The translations under genes and the position numbers were made by a program. Shown here in pieces: positions 7,236-13,482 of a stretch of 15,497 bases of DNA. The DNA comes from Clostridium sp. UBA4108 (GTDB taxonomy: Bacteria > Bacillota > Clostridia > Clostridiales > Clostridiaceae): NCBI GenBank assembly GCA_002381695.1, contig DFXM01000046.1, positions 247,502 through 262,998 of the forward strand, read 5' to 3'. The stretch's first letter is position 1. Each line of letters opens with the position of its first letter. The notes under the pieces are model-generated. The model did no database searches and was not told the origin of the DNA. It was given only the letters and a program-made list of their open reading frames with translations.

Positions 7236-8987
7236 TCACCTTACATTTTTAAAGGTATTTACCAAATCAAATCTTCCATATCCATAGGTAGGTATAGGAT
7301 AGATAATTCCCTTTTGCCTAATTGCAGTTCGAGCAAGTATACCCTTTAAACCTTGTACATTTAAACTAGGTTTATTAGCTTGTCGTGTCCATTCTAAAAA
7401 TAATGCGCACCCACCAGCAACTACAGCAGTCGCAACACAACTTCCACTAACAAGGGTCATTCCTCCACCAGCCTTAACAGTAGGTTGATTTATTCCTCCT
7501 GCGGCAATTAACGGACTAATATATCTTTCAACATCAAATCCTCTTCCCGAGTCAGCAACTGAAGTATCATTAGTTTGATTATAATAGGCTACTGAAATTA
7601 CAGATTGAGAAGTACTTGGAATGGTCAAAGTCGTAAATTGGCTTATACTTCCAAATTCTGTTCCTTCACCTATAATATCTCTCTGAGGTAACCAAGCATC
7701 ATAACGACCATCGACAATATATTCACCGATAAGATAAAAATCCCAGATTCCTTCTTGAAGGTTATACAATTCTACTTGAATTAACTCTCCACCACCTAAA
7801 TCATAGGGATAATAGTATCTTATTACAGCTCTTGTATTTTCATAGCTAAAATTAAAAATAGATACATTAGATTCTGTAGGATTTATAATCTCTAAGGCTT
7901 CACCAGAGGGTGAACTTATACCTAATAGTGCCTTATTAGGTGCTTTAAGCCAAATTTGAAATATGATATTTCTAATGTTGGCCACCTTTAATTCAATAAT
8001 ACCACGATTTACAGCACCAACACCACCTATGAATCCTGTTGTGTGAGTCATACTATCTCCTTCATTTCCAGTACCACAGACTACAATAAAATTGTCGCTT
8101 ACAGCTAAAGTGTCGATATATGTGCCTAATAAAGATAGCCCAGTATGGGATCCAAAATTTGTCCCTACTCCAATAAATATAATCATTGGCTTGTTATTGC
8201 TCAAAAAAATTTCATATAAGTGTTTTAGTGCAAGGGATATATCACAAGATGCATATAGTGGTGCATTAGTATTTGCTGATTCTTTAAAGAAAGCTTCATA
8301 GTACGCATATCTCTTGAGTTTTATAACAGCTAATTCGCATTCAGGAGCACTTCCTTTAAAGGCTCCTCTATCACCACTAGCAGCCATGATTCCAGACATT
8401 TGAGTTCCATGACCGATTTCATCTCTGCTAGGTACTATTGTATAGGGATCTCCACCATTATTTTTCAAATTAATAGCCTCATTTATTTGCTCCTTCGTAT
8501 AAACTATACCAAAAGGTACTCCCACAGAAGGAGGATCACTTTGAATTGATTGATCCCATATACTTTGTATTCTTGTAGTTCCATCTAGAGATAAAAAGGC
8601 ACTATTTAAATAATCAATCCCTGTATCTATAATTCCAATAATAACATCTTTTCCAGTAACATTTATAGCTGGATTATTTTGAACCTTTCTAATCTGAGCT
8701 GCTTCTATGGGTGTAATCGCTGTAATATTTTGTAATATAGAAAGGTCATTATTAGAGGTTTCTATAAGGGTAAAGGGATCAATCTTATCAATATAATTAA
8801 TTGTAGAAGTTTTTTGTAAAAATTCATCTATCATATCAGCTTTTACGGACAATGCTGCAAGATAATTATTTAAAGGATATGCACACACATAATCCATAGA
8901 TTCCATCTCTGCTAAAAAATTCCCTGAATAATCTACAAAGAGATTTAAATAAGTTGGGTCATAAAAGAGGTTATTACAATATGCCAA
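7236..8987 (-). CDS. Csp-like S8 (subtilase) family protein with Cys at the catalytic Ser position
   Basis: This is a subtilisin-fold protein of 583 residues. It resembles the clostridial Csp germination proteins: an N-terminal prodomain of about 95 residues, no signal peptide, then the protease domain interrupted by a long beta-rich insert (about residues 315-450). Numbered from the TTG start, the catalytic Asp is D121 (IIDTGIDY), His is H193 (GHGTQMSG), and the oxyanion Asn is N308 (GTGNEGD). The serine motif reads SGSCVATAVVAG where GTSxAx...AG is expected, so the nucleophile position is C517 (codon TGT at 7437-7439). The Ala at +2 and Gly at +8 fix this alignment. It may be a pseudoprotease, like the C. 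difficile CspC and CspA domains, or a weak thiol protease. The longest frame starts at GTG 8996, but that codon is inside the AGGTGG ribosome binding site (8993-8998). TTG at 8987, 5 bases on, fits better. A sigma-K-like promoter precedes it. No cspBAC or sleC is nearby. Confidence 0.88.
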   Translation of the reverse strand: MAYCNNLFYDPTYLNLFVDYSGNFLAEMESMDYVCAYPLNNYLAALSVKADMIDEFLQKTSTINYIDKIDPFTLIETSNNDLSILQNITAITPIEAAQIRKVQNNPAINVTGKDVIIGIIDTGIDYLNSAFLSLDGTTRIQSIWDQSIQSDPPSVGVPFGIVYTKEQINEAINLKNNGGDPYTIVPSRDEIGHGTQMSGIMAASGDRGAFKGSAPECELAVIKLKRYAYYEAFFKESANTNAPLYASCDISLALKHLYEIFLSNNKPMIIFIGVGTNFGSHTGLSLLGTYIDTLAVSDNFIVVCGTGNEGDSMTHTTGFIGGVGAVNRGIIELKVANIRNIIFQIWLKAPNKALLGISSPSGEALEIINPTESNVSIFNFSYENTRAVIRYYYPYDLGGGELIQVELYNLQEGIWDFYLIGEYIVDGRYDAWLPQRDIIGEGTEFGSISQFTTLTIPSTSQSVISVAYYNQTNDTSVADSGRGFDVERYISPLIAAGGINQPTVKAGGGMTLVSGSCVATAVVAGGCALFLEWTRQANKPSLNVQGLKGILARTAIRQKGIIYPIPTYGYGRFDLVNTFKNVR

Positions 8988-8988
8988 A

Positions 8989-9016
8989 TTAACCACCTAA
9001 AAATTAATACTATAAT
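8989..9016 (+). promoter_or_regulatory. Possible sigma-A promoter reading toward ymaF
   Basis: TTAACC (8989-8994, 4 of 6) and a perfect TATAAT (9011-9016) are 16 bases apart. If used, a transcript would start near 9023 and meet the hairpin at 9147-9178 after about 125-155 bases. The site overlaps the ribosome binding site region of the divergent S8 gene, so it is weakly supported. Confidence 0.22.
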
Positions 9017-9035
9017 ATATTATTCACGAAGTGTA

Positions 9036-9063
9036 TATTATATGATTATATGTTTATGGTGGT
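9036..9063 (-). promoter_or_regulatory. Candidate sigma-K (late mother-cell sporulation) promoter of the S8 gene
   Basis: On the minus strand ACC (9063-9061) is followed by exactly 16 bases and then CATATAATA (9044-9036). The Bacillus sigma-K consensus is AC at -35, 16-17 bases, then CATANNNTA, so every defined base matches. Transcription would start near 9029, about 30 bases before the ribosome binding site. The -10 also resembles sigma-E (CATACANT), but the -35 fits sigma-K better. AT-rich sequence makes chance matches fairly common. Confidence 0.45.
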
Positions 9064-9146
9064 TTCGTTATATGATCAATATAGTTACTTTAACTACAGA
9101 TGGAGTAAATACAGCTGAGAATCACTTGATAACTTCAGATCATGTA

Positions 9147-9178
9147 AAAAGGCACTTATATTTCTATAAGCGCCTTTT
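9147..9178 (+). terminator. Orphan terminator-like hairpin ahead of ymaF
   Basis: Fourteen-position arms (9147-9160 and 9165-9178) with one A-C mismatch and a TTTC loop end in CTTTTAT on the plus strand. No clear gene ends here. A perfect ribosome binding site starts 3 bases later. It may end a small RNA that begins near 9023, or act as an attenuator in the ymaF leader. Confidence 0.5.
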
Positions 9179-9195
9179 ATAAGGAGGATTATGCC

Positions 9196-9366
9196 TTGAA
9201 TCAGTATACTAATATCATATGCTTTACATTTATTATTATTCTAAAAACAACTCATATAGTATCTATCCTTATACATCTGATTATATGTTCTATCTGCAAC
9301 TATATAAAACATTTCATATATCTTAACCGTATCATTATATCTTCACTTAAATATTATATATTATAA
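9196..9366 (+). CDS. Possible small hydrophobic protein, TTG start (56 residues)
   Basis: A TTG codon lies 8 bases after a perfect AAGGAGG (9181-9187) and opens a 56-codon frame that ends with TAA 20 bases before the ymaF ATG. The translation begins MNQYTNIICFTFIII and is rich in I, L, F and Y, with hydrophobic stretches at about residues 8-16 and 22-34 separated by KTTH. It could be a small membrane peptide. I do not recognise it. An ATG is closer to the same ribosome binding site (9191), but that frame stops after two codons. The frame length is uncommon by chance in such AT-rich DNA, and the ribosome binding site is strong, but hydrophobic composition is also what random AT-rich DNA encodes. 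Confidence 0.3.
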   Translation: MNQYTNIICFTFIIILKTTHIVSILIHLIICSICNYIKHFIYLNRIIISSLKYYIL

Positions 9367-9386
9367 GAGATAAAGGAGGCGAGTTT

Positions 9387-9719
9387 ATGGCTTGTCCTGA
9401 AATAATGCAATTACACGTTCATGAATTTTTAGGTAGCACTAGGGTAGCTGAGCTTGGATCAGATGATGCTCATAACCACCGTTTTGCAGGAATTACTAGC
9501 CAAGCAATTCCTTTTGGTGGAACTCATATCCACTTAGTAAACACAAGTACTGACTTTTTTGATCACTTCCACGAAATTGAAGTCATTACTGGTCCTGCAA
9601 TACCTGTAGGTGGAGGAAGGCACGTTCACTTTGTATCTGGTACCACCACTTGTGTTGATGACCATGTTCATGAATTCATTTTTACAACTTTAATTCAAGC
9701 ACCTATATTTGTAAGCTAG
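9387..9719 (+). CDS. ymaF: YmaF family protein built of H-x-H repeats
   Basis: This small acidic protein (110 residues) has no signal peptide or membrane segment and belongs to the YmaF family of Firmicutes, whose function is not established. All twelve histidines fall in six H-x-H pairs: H10/H12, H29/H31, H47/H49, H60/H62, H79/H81 and H93/H95. They arrange as three repeat units, each with an upstream H-x-H followed by a second, usually D-H-x-H-E, pair 13-19 residues later; the first two units end in AIP(F/V)GG. This regularity suggests a beta-rich repeat that binds metal, but that is inference. The start has an excellent ribosome binding site (AAAGGAGG, 7 bases before ATG). It lies divergent from the S8 gene and may share its sporulation timing, although no sporulation promoter is clear for it. 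It ends in a good terminator. Confidence 0.87.
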   Translation: MACPEIMQLHVHEFLGSTRVAELGSDDAHNHRFAGITSQAIPFGGTHIHLVNTSTDFFDHFHEIEVITGPAIPVGGGRHVHFVSGTTTCVDDHVHEFIFTTLIQAPIFVS

Positions 9720-9733
9720 GTTATTTAATATAT

Positions 9734-9766
9734 GGCAGTTTTACACTGATTTTGTGTAAAGCTGCC
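9734..9766. terminator. Terminator of ymaF, shared with the converging ABC operon
   Basis: Thirteen-bp arms at 9734-9746 and 9754-9766 with one G-T wobble and a 7-base loop, followed by CTTAAATTTT on plus. On minus the stem is followed by an AT-rich run with few consecutive U residues, so it is weaker for the ABC genes ending at 9826. Confidence 0.75.
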
Positions 9767-9825
9767 TCTTAAATTTTACAATACTTATTTCGTCAATATG
9801 ATTTAGAAAACATATCTTTAAAACT

Positions 9826-11535
9826 TTATTGTCTTATTGATGTTTCACTGTTCCACATTGAATAGTATTTTCCCCGCTTATTCATAAGTTTCTCATGATT
9901 ACCCTGTTCAATTATTTCTCCATCACTTAGTACTAAAATATTATCTGCATTTTTTACTACAGAAAGATTGTGAGCAATCATTATTATGGTTTTATCTTCT
10001 CTTACAAGCTTTGATATAGCTTCTTTAACATATAGCTCATTTTCTATATCTAAAGATGCTGTGGCTTCATCAAGAAGAAGTATTGGACTATCTTTAAGTA
10101 TAGCTCTTGCAATTGAAATACGCTGTTTTTCTCCTCCTGATAATCTATTCCCATTTTCACCTGCAAAAGAATCATATCCACTTTCTAATTTGGTAATAAA
10201 CTCATCACAATTTGAAGCTTTACATGCACTTACTATTTCCTTATCTAGAGCTTCTTGTTTTGCAAACTTTATATTATTTTTTATACTATCATTAAATAAG
10301 AAAACATCTTGATATACCATAGAAATATTTTTCAATACCTTTTCCCCATTGATATTTTTAACGCTTATTCCTCCTATTTTTATATCTCCAGCTTCTGGTT
10401 CATAAAATTTTGAAATAAGATTAAGTACTGTGGATTTTCCTGAACCAGAATCCCCTACAATAGCAGTAAGTTCACCGTGTTTAGCTTTAAAACTTACATT
10501 TTTTAATACAGGATTATCCTCTATGTAACTGAAAGAAATATCTTTAAATTCAATATCATAGTTATTTGGATTAAACTCAATTTCTGAATAATTATCTTCC
10601 TTCTGTAAAGCTATATTATCCATAGCGTTTTTTGAAATCATAAGATTTTTATAAGAAGTCAAATCTATAAATAAGGTACCCATAAGCTGGGATATAAAAA
10701 ATGATAGGATAACACAAATAACATACTCAGAAGAGGTTATTCTATTAAAAATCAATTCACTTCCTCCAAGTATAATAGTTAACGGTGTACTTATATCTAC
10801 TATCATTCTATAAATACTCCCTATTGGAACTACCTTAGATTCAAATTTATAACTGATATCACTTATACTCTTTAAAGAGTTATTTATTTTTTCATTCTTT
10901 ATCCCTCCAAGACCATAACTTCTAAAGGTTTGTATACCATTTATATATTCAACTAAATCACTAACATTATCATTAAGTATATCCTTCTTTCTTCCTCCAT
11001 ACTTTTTAACCAACTTAGATGATATAATCATAAAAGGAATAATCAATAATGCGGAAATTAAAATTACTATGCCAATAGTATTATTTATAGTAAATAAGAA
11101 TATCAATGTTACAGCACTTAACGTGATATTTTTAGCTATTTCTCCAACTTTATGTCCTAAAATATCTTCATAATTATTTACATCATGGGTTATTACGTTA
11201 ATAAATTCTCCTGTTTTATACTTTGAAAAATTTATAAGCGGAAGGTTCTTTATCTTATTTCCAAGAAAAAGCCTTATACTTCTTGCAGTGGAAGATCCTC
11301 CTACATGTCCTAAAGTATAGCCTATAGAATATAAGAGTAAACGTACCATAAATATACATACTAGTAATCTACATAAATCTATTAATTTACTTAATTCAAA
11401 GTTATTTTGAAACACTGAATCTATGGTTAAAAATATAACACCTAGTACTGAACCTGTAAGTAATCCTTCAATTATATTGAGAGCAATTGAAACAATCAAC
11501 TTTTTATCTTTTTTTATCCACATAGAATTTTCCAT
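9826..11535 (-). CDS. ABC exporter half-transporter, second subunit (TMD-NBD)
   Basis: This membrane half-transporter has 569 residues: about six membrane helices in residues 15-305, then a nucleotide-binding domain. Visible ATPase motifs are Walker A GDSGSGKST (about 361-369), Q-loop VYQDVFLF, signature LSGGEKQR (about 465), Walker B ILLLDE (about 485-490) and the switch histidine H522 in MIAHNLS. All catalytic residues are present. The frame opens at GTG 11544, only 3 bases from a weak AAAGG. The ATG at 11535 lies 6 bases after AGGTG and one base past the stop of the upstream ABC gene (TAA-C-ATG), so translational coupling is likely and this start is preferred. With its partner it should form a heterodimeric type IV ABC exporter of the MdlAB / YbtPQ / IrtAB-like kind. 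The substrate cannot be read from the sequence. Confidence 0.9.
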   Translation of the reverse strand: MENSMWIKKDKKLIVSIALNIIEGLLTGSVLGVIFLTIDSVFQNNFELSKLIDLCRLLVCIFMVRLLLYSIGYTLGHVGGSSTARSIRLFLGNKIKNLPLINFSKYKTGEFINVITHDVNNYEDILGHKVGEIAKNITLSAVTLIFLFTINNTIGIVILISALLIIPFMIISSKLVKKYGGRKKDILNDNVSDLVEYINGIQTFRSYGLGGIKNEKINNSLKSISDISYKFESKVVPIGSIYRMIVDISTPLTIILGGSELIFNRITSSEYVICVILSFFISQLMGTLFIDLTSYKNLMISKNAMDNIALQKEDNYSEIEFNPNNYDIEFKDISFSYIEDNPVLKNVSFKAKHGELTAIVGDSGSGKSTVLNLISKFYEPEAGDIKIGGISVKNINGEKVLKNISMVYQDVFLFNDSIKNNIKFAKQEALDKEIVSACKASNCDEFITKLESGYDSFAGENGNRLSGGEKQRISIARAILKDSPILLLDEATASLDIENELYVKEAISKLVREDKTIIMIAHNLSVVKNADNILVLSDGEIIEQGNHEKLMNKRGKYYSMWNSETSIRQ

Positions 11536-11536
11536 G

Positions 11537-13294
11537 TTACACACCTGCCTTTAAAGAGTACTCAATATTTCTTGATTTGTCATAAGCATTACATATATTT
11601 CTATAATAATCATTAATTTCTAGTAATTCTTCATGAACTCCTATATCTGTAACCGTATTATTTTCTACTACCGCTACCCTATCACATTTCTTCACTATAT
11701 TAAGTCTATGAGCAACAATGATTACTGTTTTATCTTTACACAAATTGTCTATAGCCTTATTTATCTCTTGTTGATTTTCAGGGTCCGCTGCTGAAGTTGC
11801 TTCATCTAGGATAAGTATTGGAGCATTTTTAAGTATAGCTCTTGCAATGGCTATTCTTTGCTTTTCTCCTCCACTGAAACGTGAACCATGGCTCCCTACT
11901 TTTGTACTATAACTTTCTGGAAGGCCTTCAATAACATGATGAATTTGAGCTTTTTTAGCTGCTTCTTTTACTTCTTCAAAGGTGGCATTCGTCCCCATTT
12001 TTATATTCTCAAATATAGTTTCCTTTGTAAGAAAAGTATTTTGAAATACTATAGATATATTCTCTAAAAGAGTTTCATAATCTATATTCTTTATATCTTT
12101 TCCACTTATTAAAATTTTTCCTTTATCTATATCAAAAAATCTTGCAATAAGTTGTATTATAGTACTTTTACCAGCCCCAGACCTTCCAACAAGAGCTATC
12201 TTTTCACCATCTTTAATAGTAAGGTTCACATTGTTTAATATATTTGTTTTTCCATCATAAGAAAAACTTACATCCTGAAATTTAATTTCTGCACTACTTG
12301 GAAATGTCTTGTCCCCTTTTTCATAAGCAGGTATTTCTAGAATTTTTCTTGCATTGTTAACTCCATTAAGAACCTTCGAGAAGTTTGAACCAAGCTCCAT
12401 TAGAGGTCTAAGTTCTGAAAGATAAAGACTTCCTACGAACGCAAATAGTATTAATCCACCAGCTTGAACATTACCATGATTATACATTAAGCCACCTATA
12501 GGAATTATAAGTGCTACTCCGCACTGGAGGATTATTACAAAGATTGCATATAGAGGTCCCATTTTATGTGCAACCTTCTTCCATAGACTATATTGCTCAT
12601 CAATGGCTCCTTTATACTTTTTATAAGAATCAGCTCCCATATCATAAGCTTTTATGAGCTTCATCCCATTTATATATTCAATCATTACTGAATTTAAATT
12701 TCCAATAACTTTATTGAATTCAGCCATTCTGTGATTTTCACCTTTAAACATGATAATTTGTAGTAATATTCCAATAGGTATTGGAATTAAACTAATAAGT
12801 GCTAAAGTAGAATTTATAGTATATAAATAAACAAATATAGCTATTGGTCCACTTAAGTACATAAATATCTCAGAAAGATGATGAGCTAAAAACAGTTCCA
12901 ATTTTTCAATATCTTCACTAATTACTTTTTTTATCTCCCCAGAACTCTTTTCACTAAGATATCCTAGAGGTACCTTTGCCATGTGATTTATAATCATACA
13001 TCTCACATTATAAAGCGCATTATAAGCTCCTTTATGAGAAGCTACTATACCAACTGCCATAAAAAAGTATCTCAATATAATTGAAACTGTCAAGAAAATA
13101 CCATATTGAACTAGTATTTCTCTTGTTACTTGCTTAAAGTAAACAACTTCTATAATTTTATATATTGCAATATATGGAGCTACCACCATTAATCCACTTA
13201 TAAGGCCACATAATATAGAAAAATACAGCTTATATTTTTCTTTTCCAGCCCATTTAAATAAGATCAATAAAGGATTTTGTTTTTTTTCATTCAT
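11537..13294 (-). CDS. ABC exporter half-transporter, first subunit (TMD-NBD)
   Basis: This membrane half-transporter has 585 residues. Residues about 20-300 hold the six-helix membrane domain; residues about 336-570 hold the ATPase. Motifs are Walker A GRSGAGKST (370-378), Q-loop VFQNTFL, signature FSGGEKQR (473-480, with F where L is usual), Walker B ILILDE (493-498) followed by ATSAAD (SALD is more common in the D-loop), and H529 in IVAHRL. The catalytic Glu and His are intact, so this subunit should hydrolyse ATP. It is the promoter-proximal gene of a two-gene operon with the subunit that starts one base after its stop. The ATG start has a GGAGGGG ribosome binding site. The N-terminal LLILFKWAGKEKYKLYFSILCGLISG block resembles siderophore or drug half-transporters of clostridia, but the substrate is unknown. 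No regulator gene lies next to it. Confidence 0.9.
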   Translation of the reverse strand: MNEKKQNPLLILFKWAGKEKYKLYFSILCGLISGLMVVAPYIAIYKIIEVVYFKQVTREILVQYGIFLTVSIILRYFFMAVGIVASHKGAYNALYNVRCMIINHMAKVPLGYLSEKSSGEIKKVISEDIEKLELFLAHHLSEIFMYLSGPIAIFVYLYTINSTLALISLIPIPIGILLQIIMFKGENHRMAEFNKVIGNLNSVMIEYINGMKLIKAYDMGADSYKKYKGAIDEQYSLWKKVAHKMGPLYAIFVIILQCGVALIIPIGGLMYNHGNVQAGGLILFAFVGSLYLSELRPLMELGSNFSKVLNGVNNARKILEIPAYEKGDKTFPSSAEIKFQDVSFSYDGKTNILNNVNLTIKDGEKIALVGRSGAGKSTIIQLIARFFDIDKGKILISGKDIKNIDYETLLENISIVFQNTFLTKETIFENIKMGTNATFEEVKEAAKKAQIHHVIEGLPESYSTKVGSHGSRFSGGEKQRIAIARAILKNAPILILDEATSAADPENQQEINKAIDNLCKDKTVIIVAHRLNIVKKCDRVAVVENNTVTDIGVHEELLEINDYYRNICNAYDKSRNIEYSLKAGV

Positions 13295-13403
13295 AAAATT
13301 TCCCCTCCGTCTATATAACTTTTGTAAATACAGAATACTTCATGGCGAAAATCTTATCTACTCCATTACATTGCGAATATACCTTTTTGAAATTCTTTTT
13401 CAT

Positions 13404-13420
13404 TTGATAATTTATATCAA
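13404..13420. promoter_or_regulatory. Operator-like inverted repeat upstream of the ABC operon
   Basis: The 17 bases read TTGATA-N5-TATCAA, a perfect 6-bp inverted repeat. It lies 110 bases upstream of the first ABC gene, directly beside TTGACA (13426-13421 on minus). No acceptable -10 lies at the right distance from that TTGACA, so a promoter is not proven. It could bind a dimeric repressor. The remaining bases 13295-13403 show only the ribosome binding site. Confidence 0.25.
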
Positions 13421-13428
13421 TGTCAAGA

Positions 13429-13475
13429 AAAAAAGTCACTTGGTAACTAATTACTAGTTACCAAGTGACTTTTTT
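13429..13475 (-). terminator. Rho-independent terminator of htpG
   Basis: A perfect 21-bp stem (13429-13449 with 13455-13475) and a 5-base loop end in a run of six T on the minus strand, 8 bases past the htpG stop. A T-run also exists on the plus strand, so the element could work in both directions. Confidence 0.92.
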
Positions 13476-13482
13476 ATTCTAA

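Larger units (their letters stand above)
8999..9386. other. 388-base region between the S8 gene and ymaF
   Basis: No gene of normal size is present. From left to right it holds a possible plus-strand -10 (9011), the sigma-K-like promoter for the S8 gene on minus (9036-9063), a 36-codon frame at 9072-9182 that ends inside a hairpin and is doubtful, the hairpin itself (9147-9178), a perfect AAGGAGG (9181-9187), a possible small ORF (9196-9366), and the ymaF ribosome binding site (AAAGGAGG, about 9372-9379). Confidence 0.6.

Noticed and set aside
7236..8987. Assignment as CspA, CspB or CspC specifically
   Set aside because: The family resemblance is clear, but no sleC or csp neighbours are present, the pattern of catalytic residues fits none of them exactly, and orphan Csp-like proteins are common in clostridia.
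9072..9182. 36-codon plus-strand frame (MINIVTLTTDGV...) with a GGTGG 9 bases upstream
   Set aside because: It runs into and through the hairpin at 9147-9178, resembles no protein I know, and an overlapping frame at 9050 is similarly open, so it looks like chance.
13421..13426. Consensus TTGACA (minus strand) as the -35 of the ABC operon
   Set aside because: The hexamers 16-18 bases downstream (for example ATGAAA) do not resemble a -10, so a promoter was not annotated.
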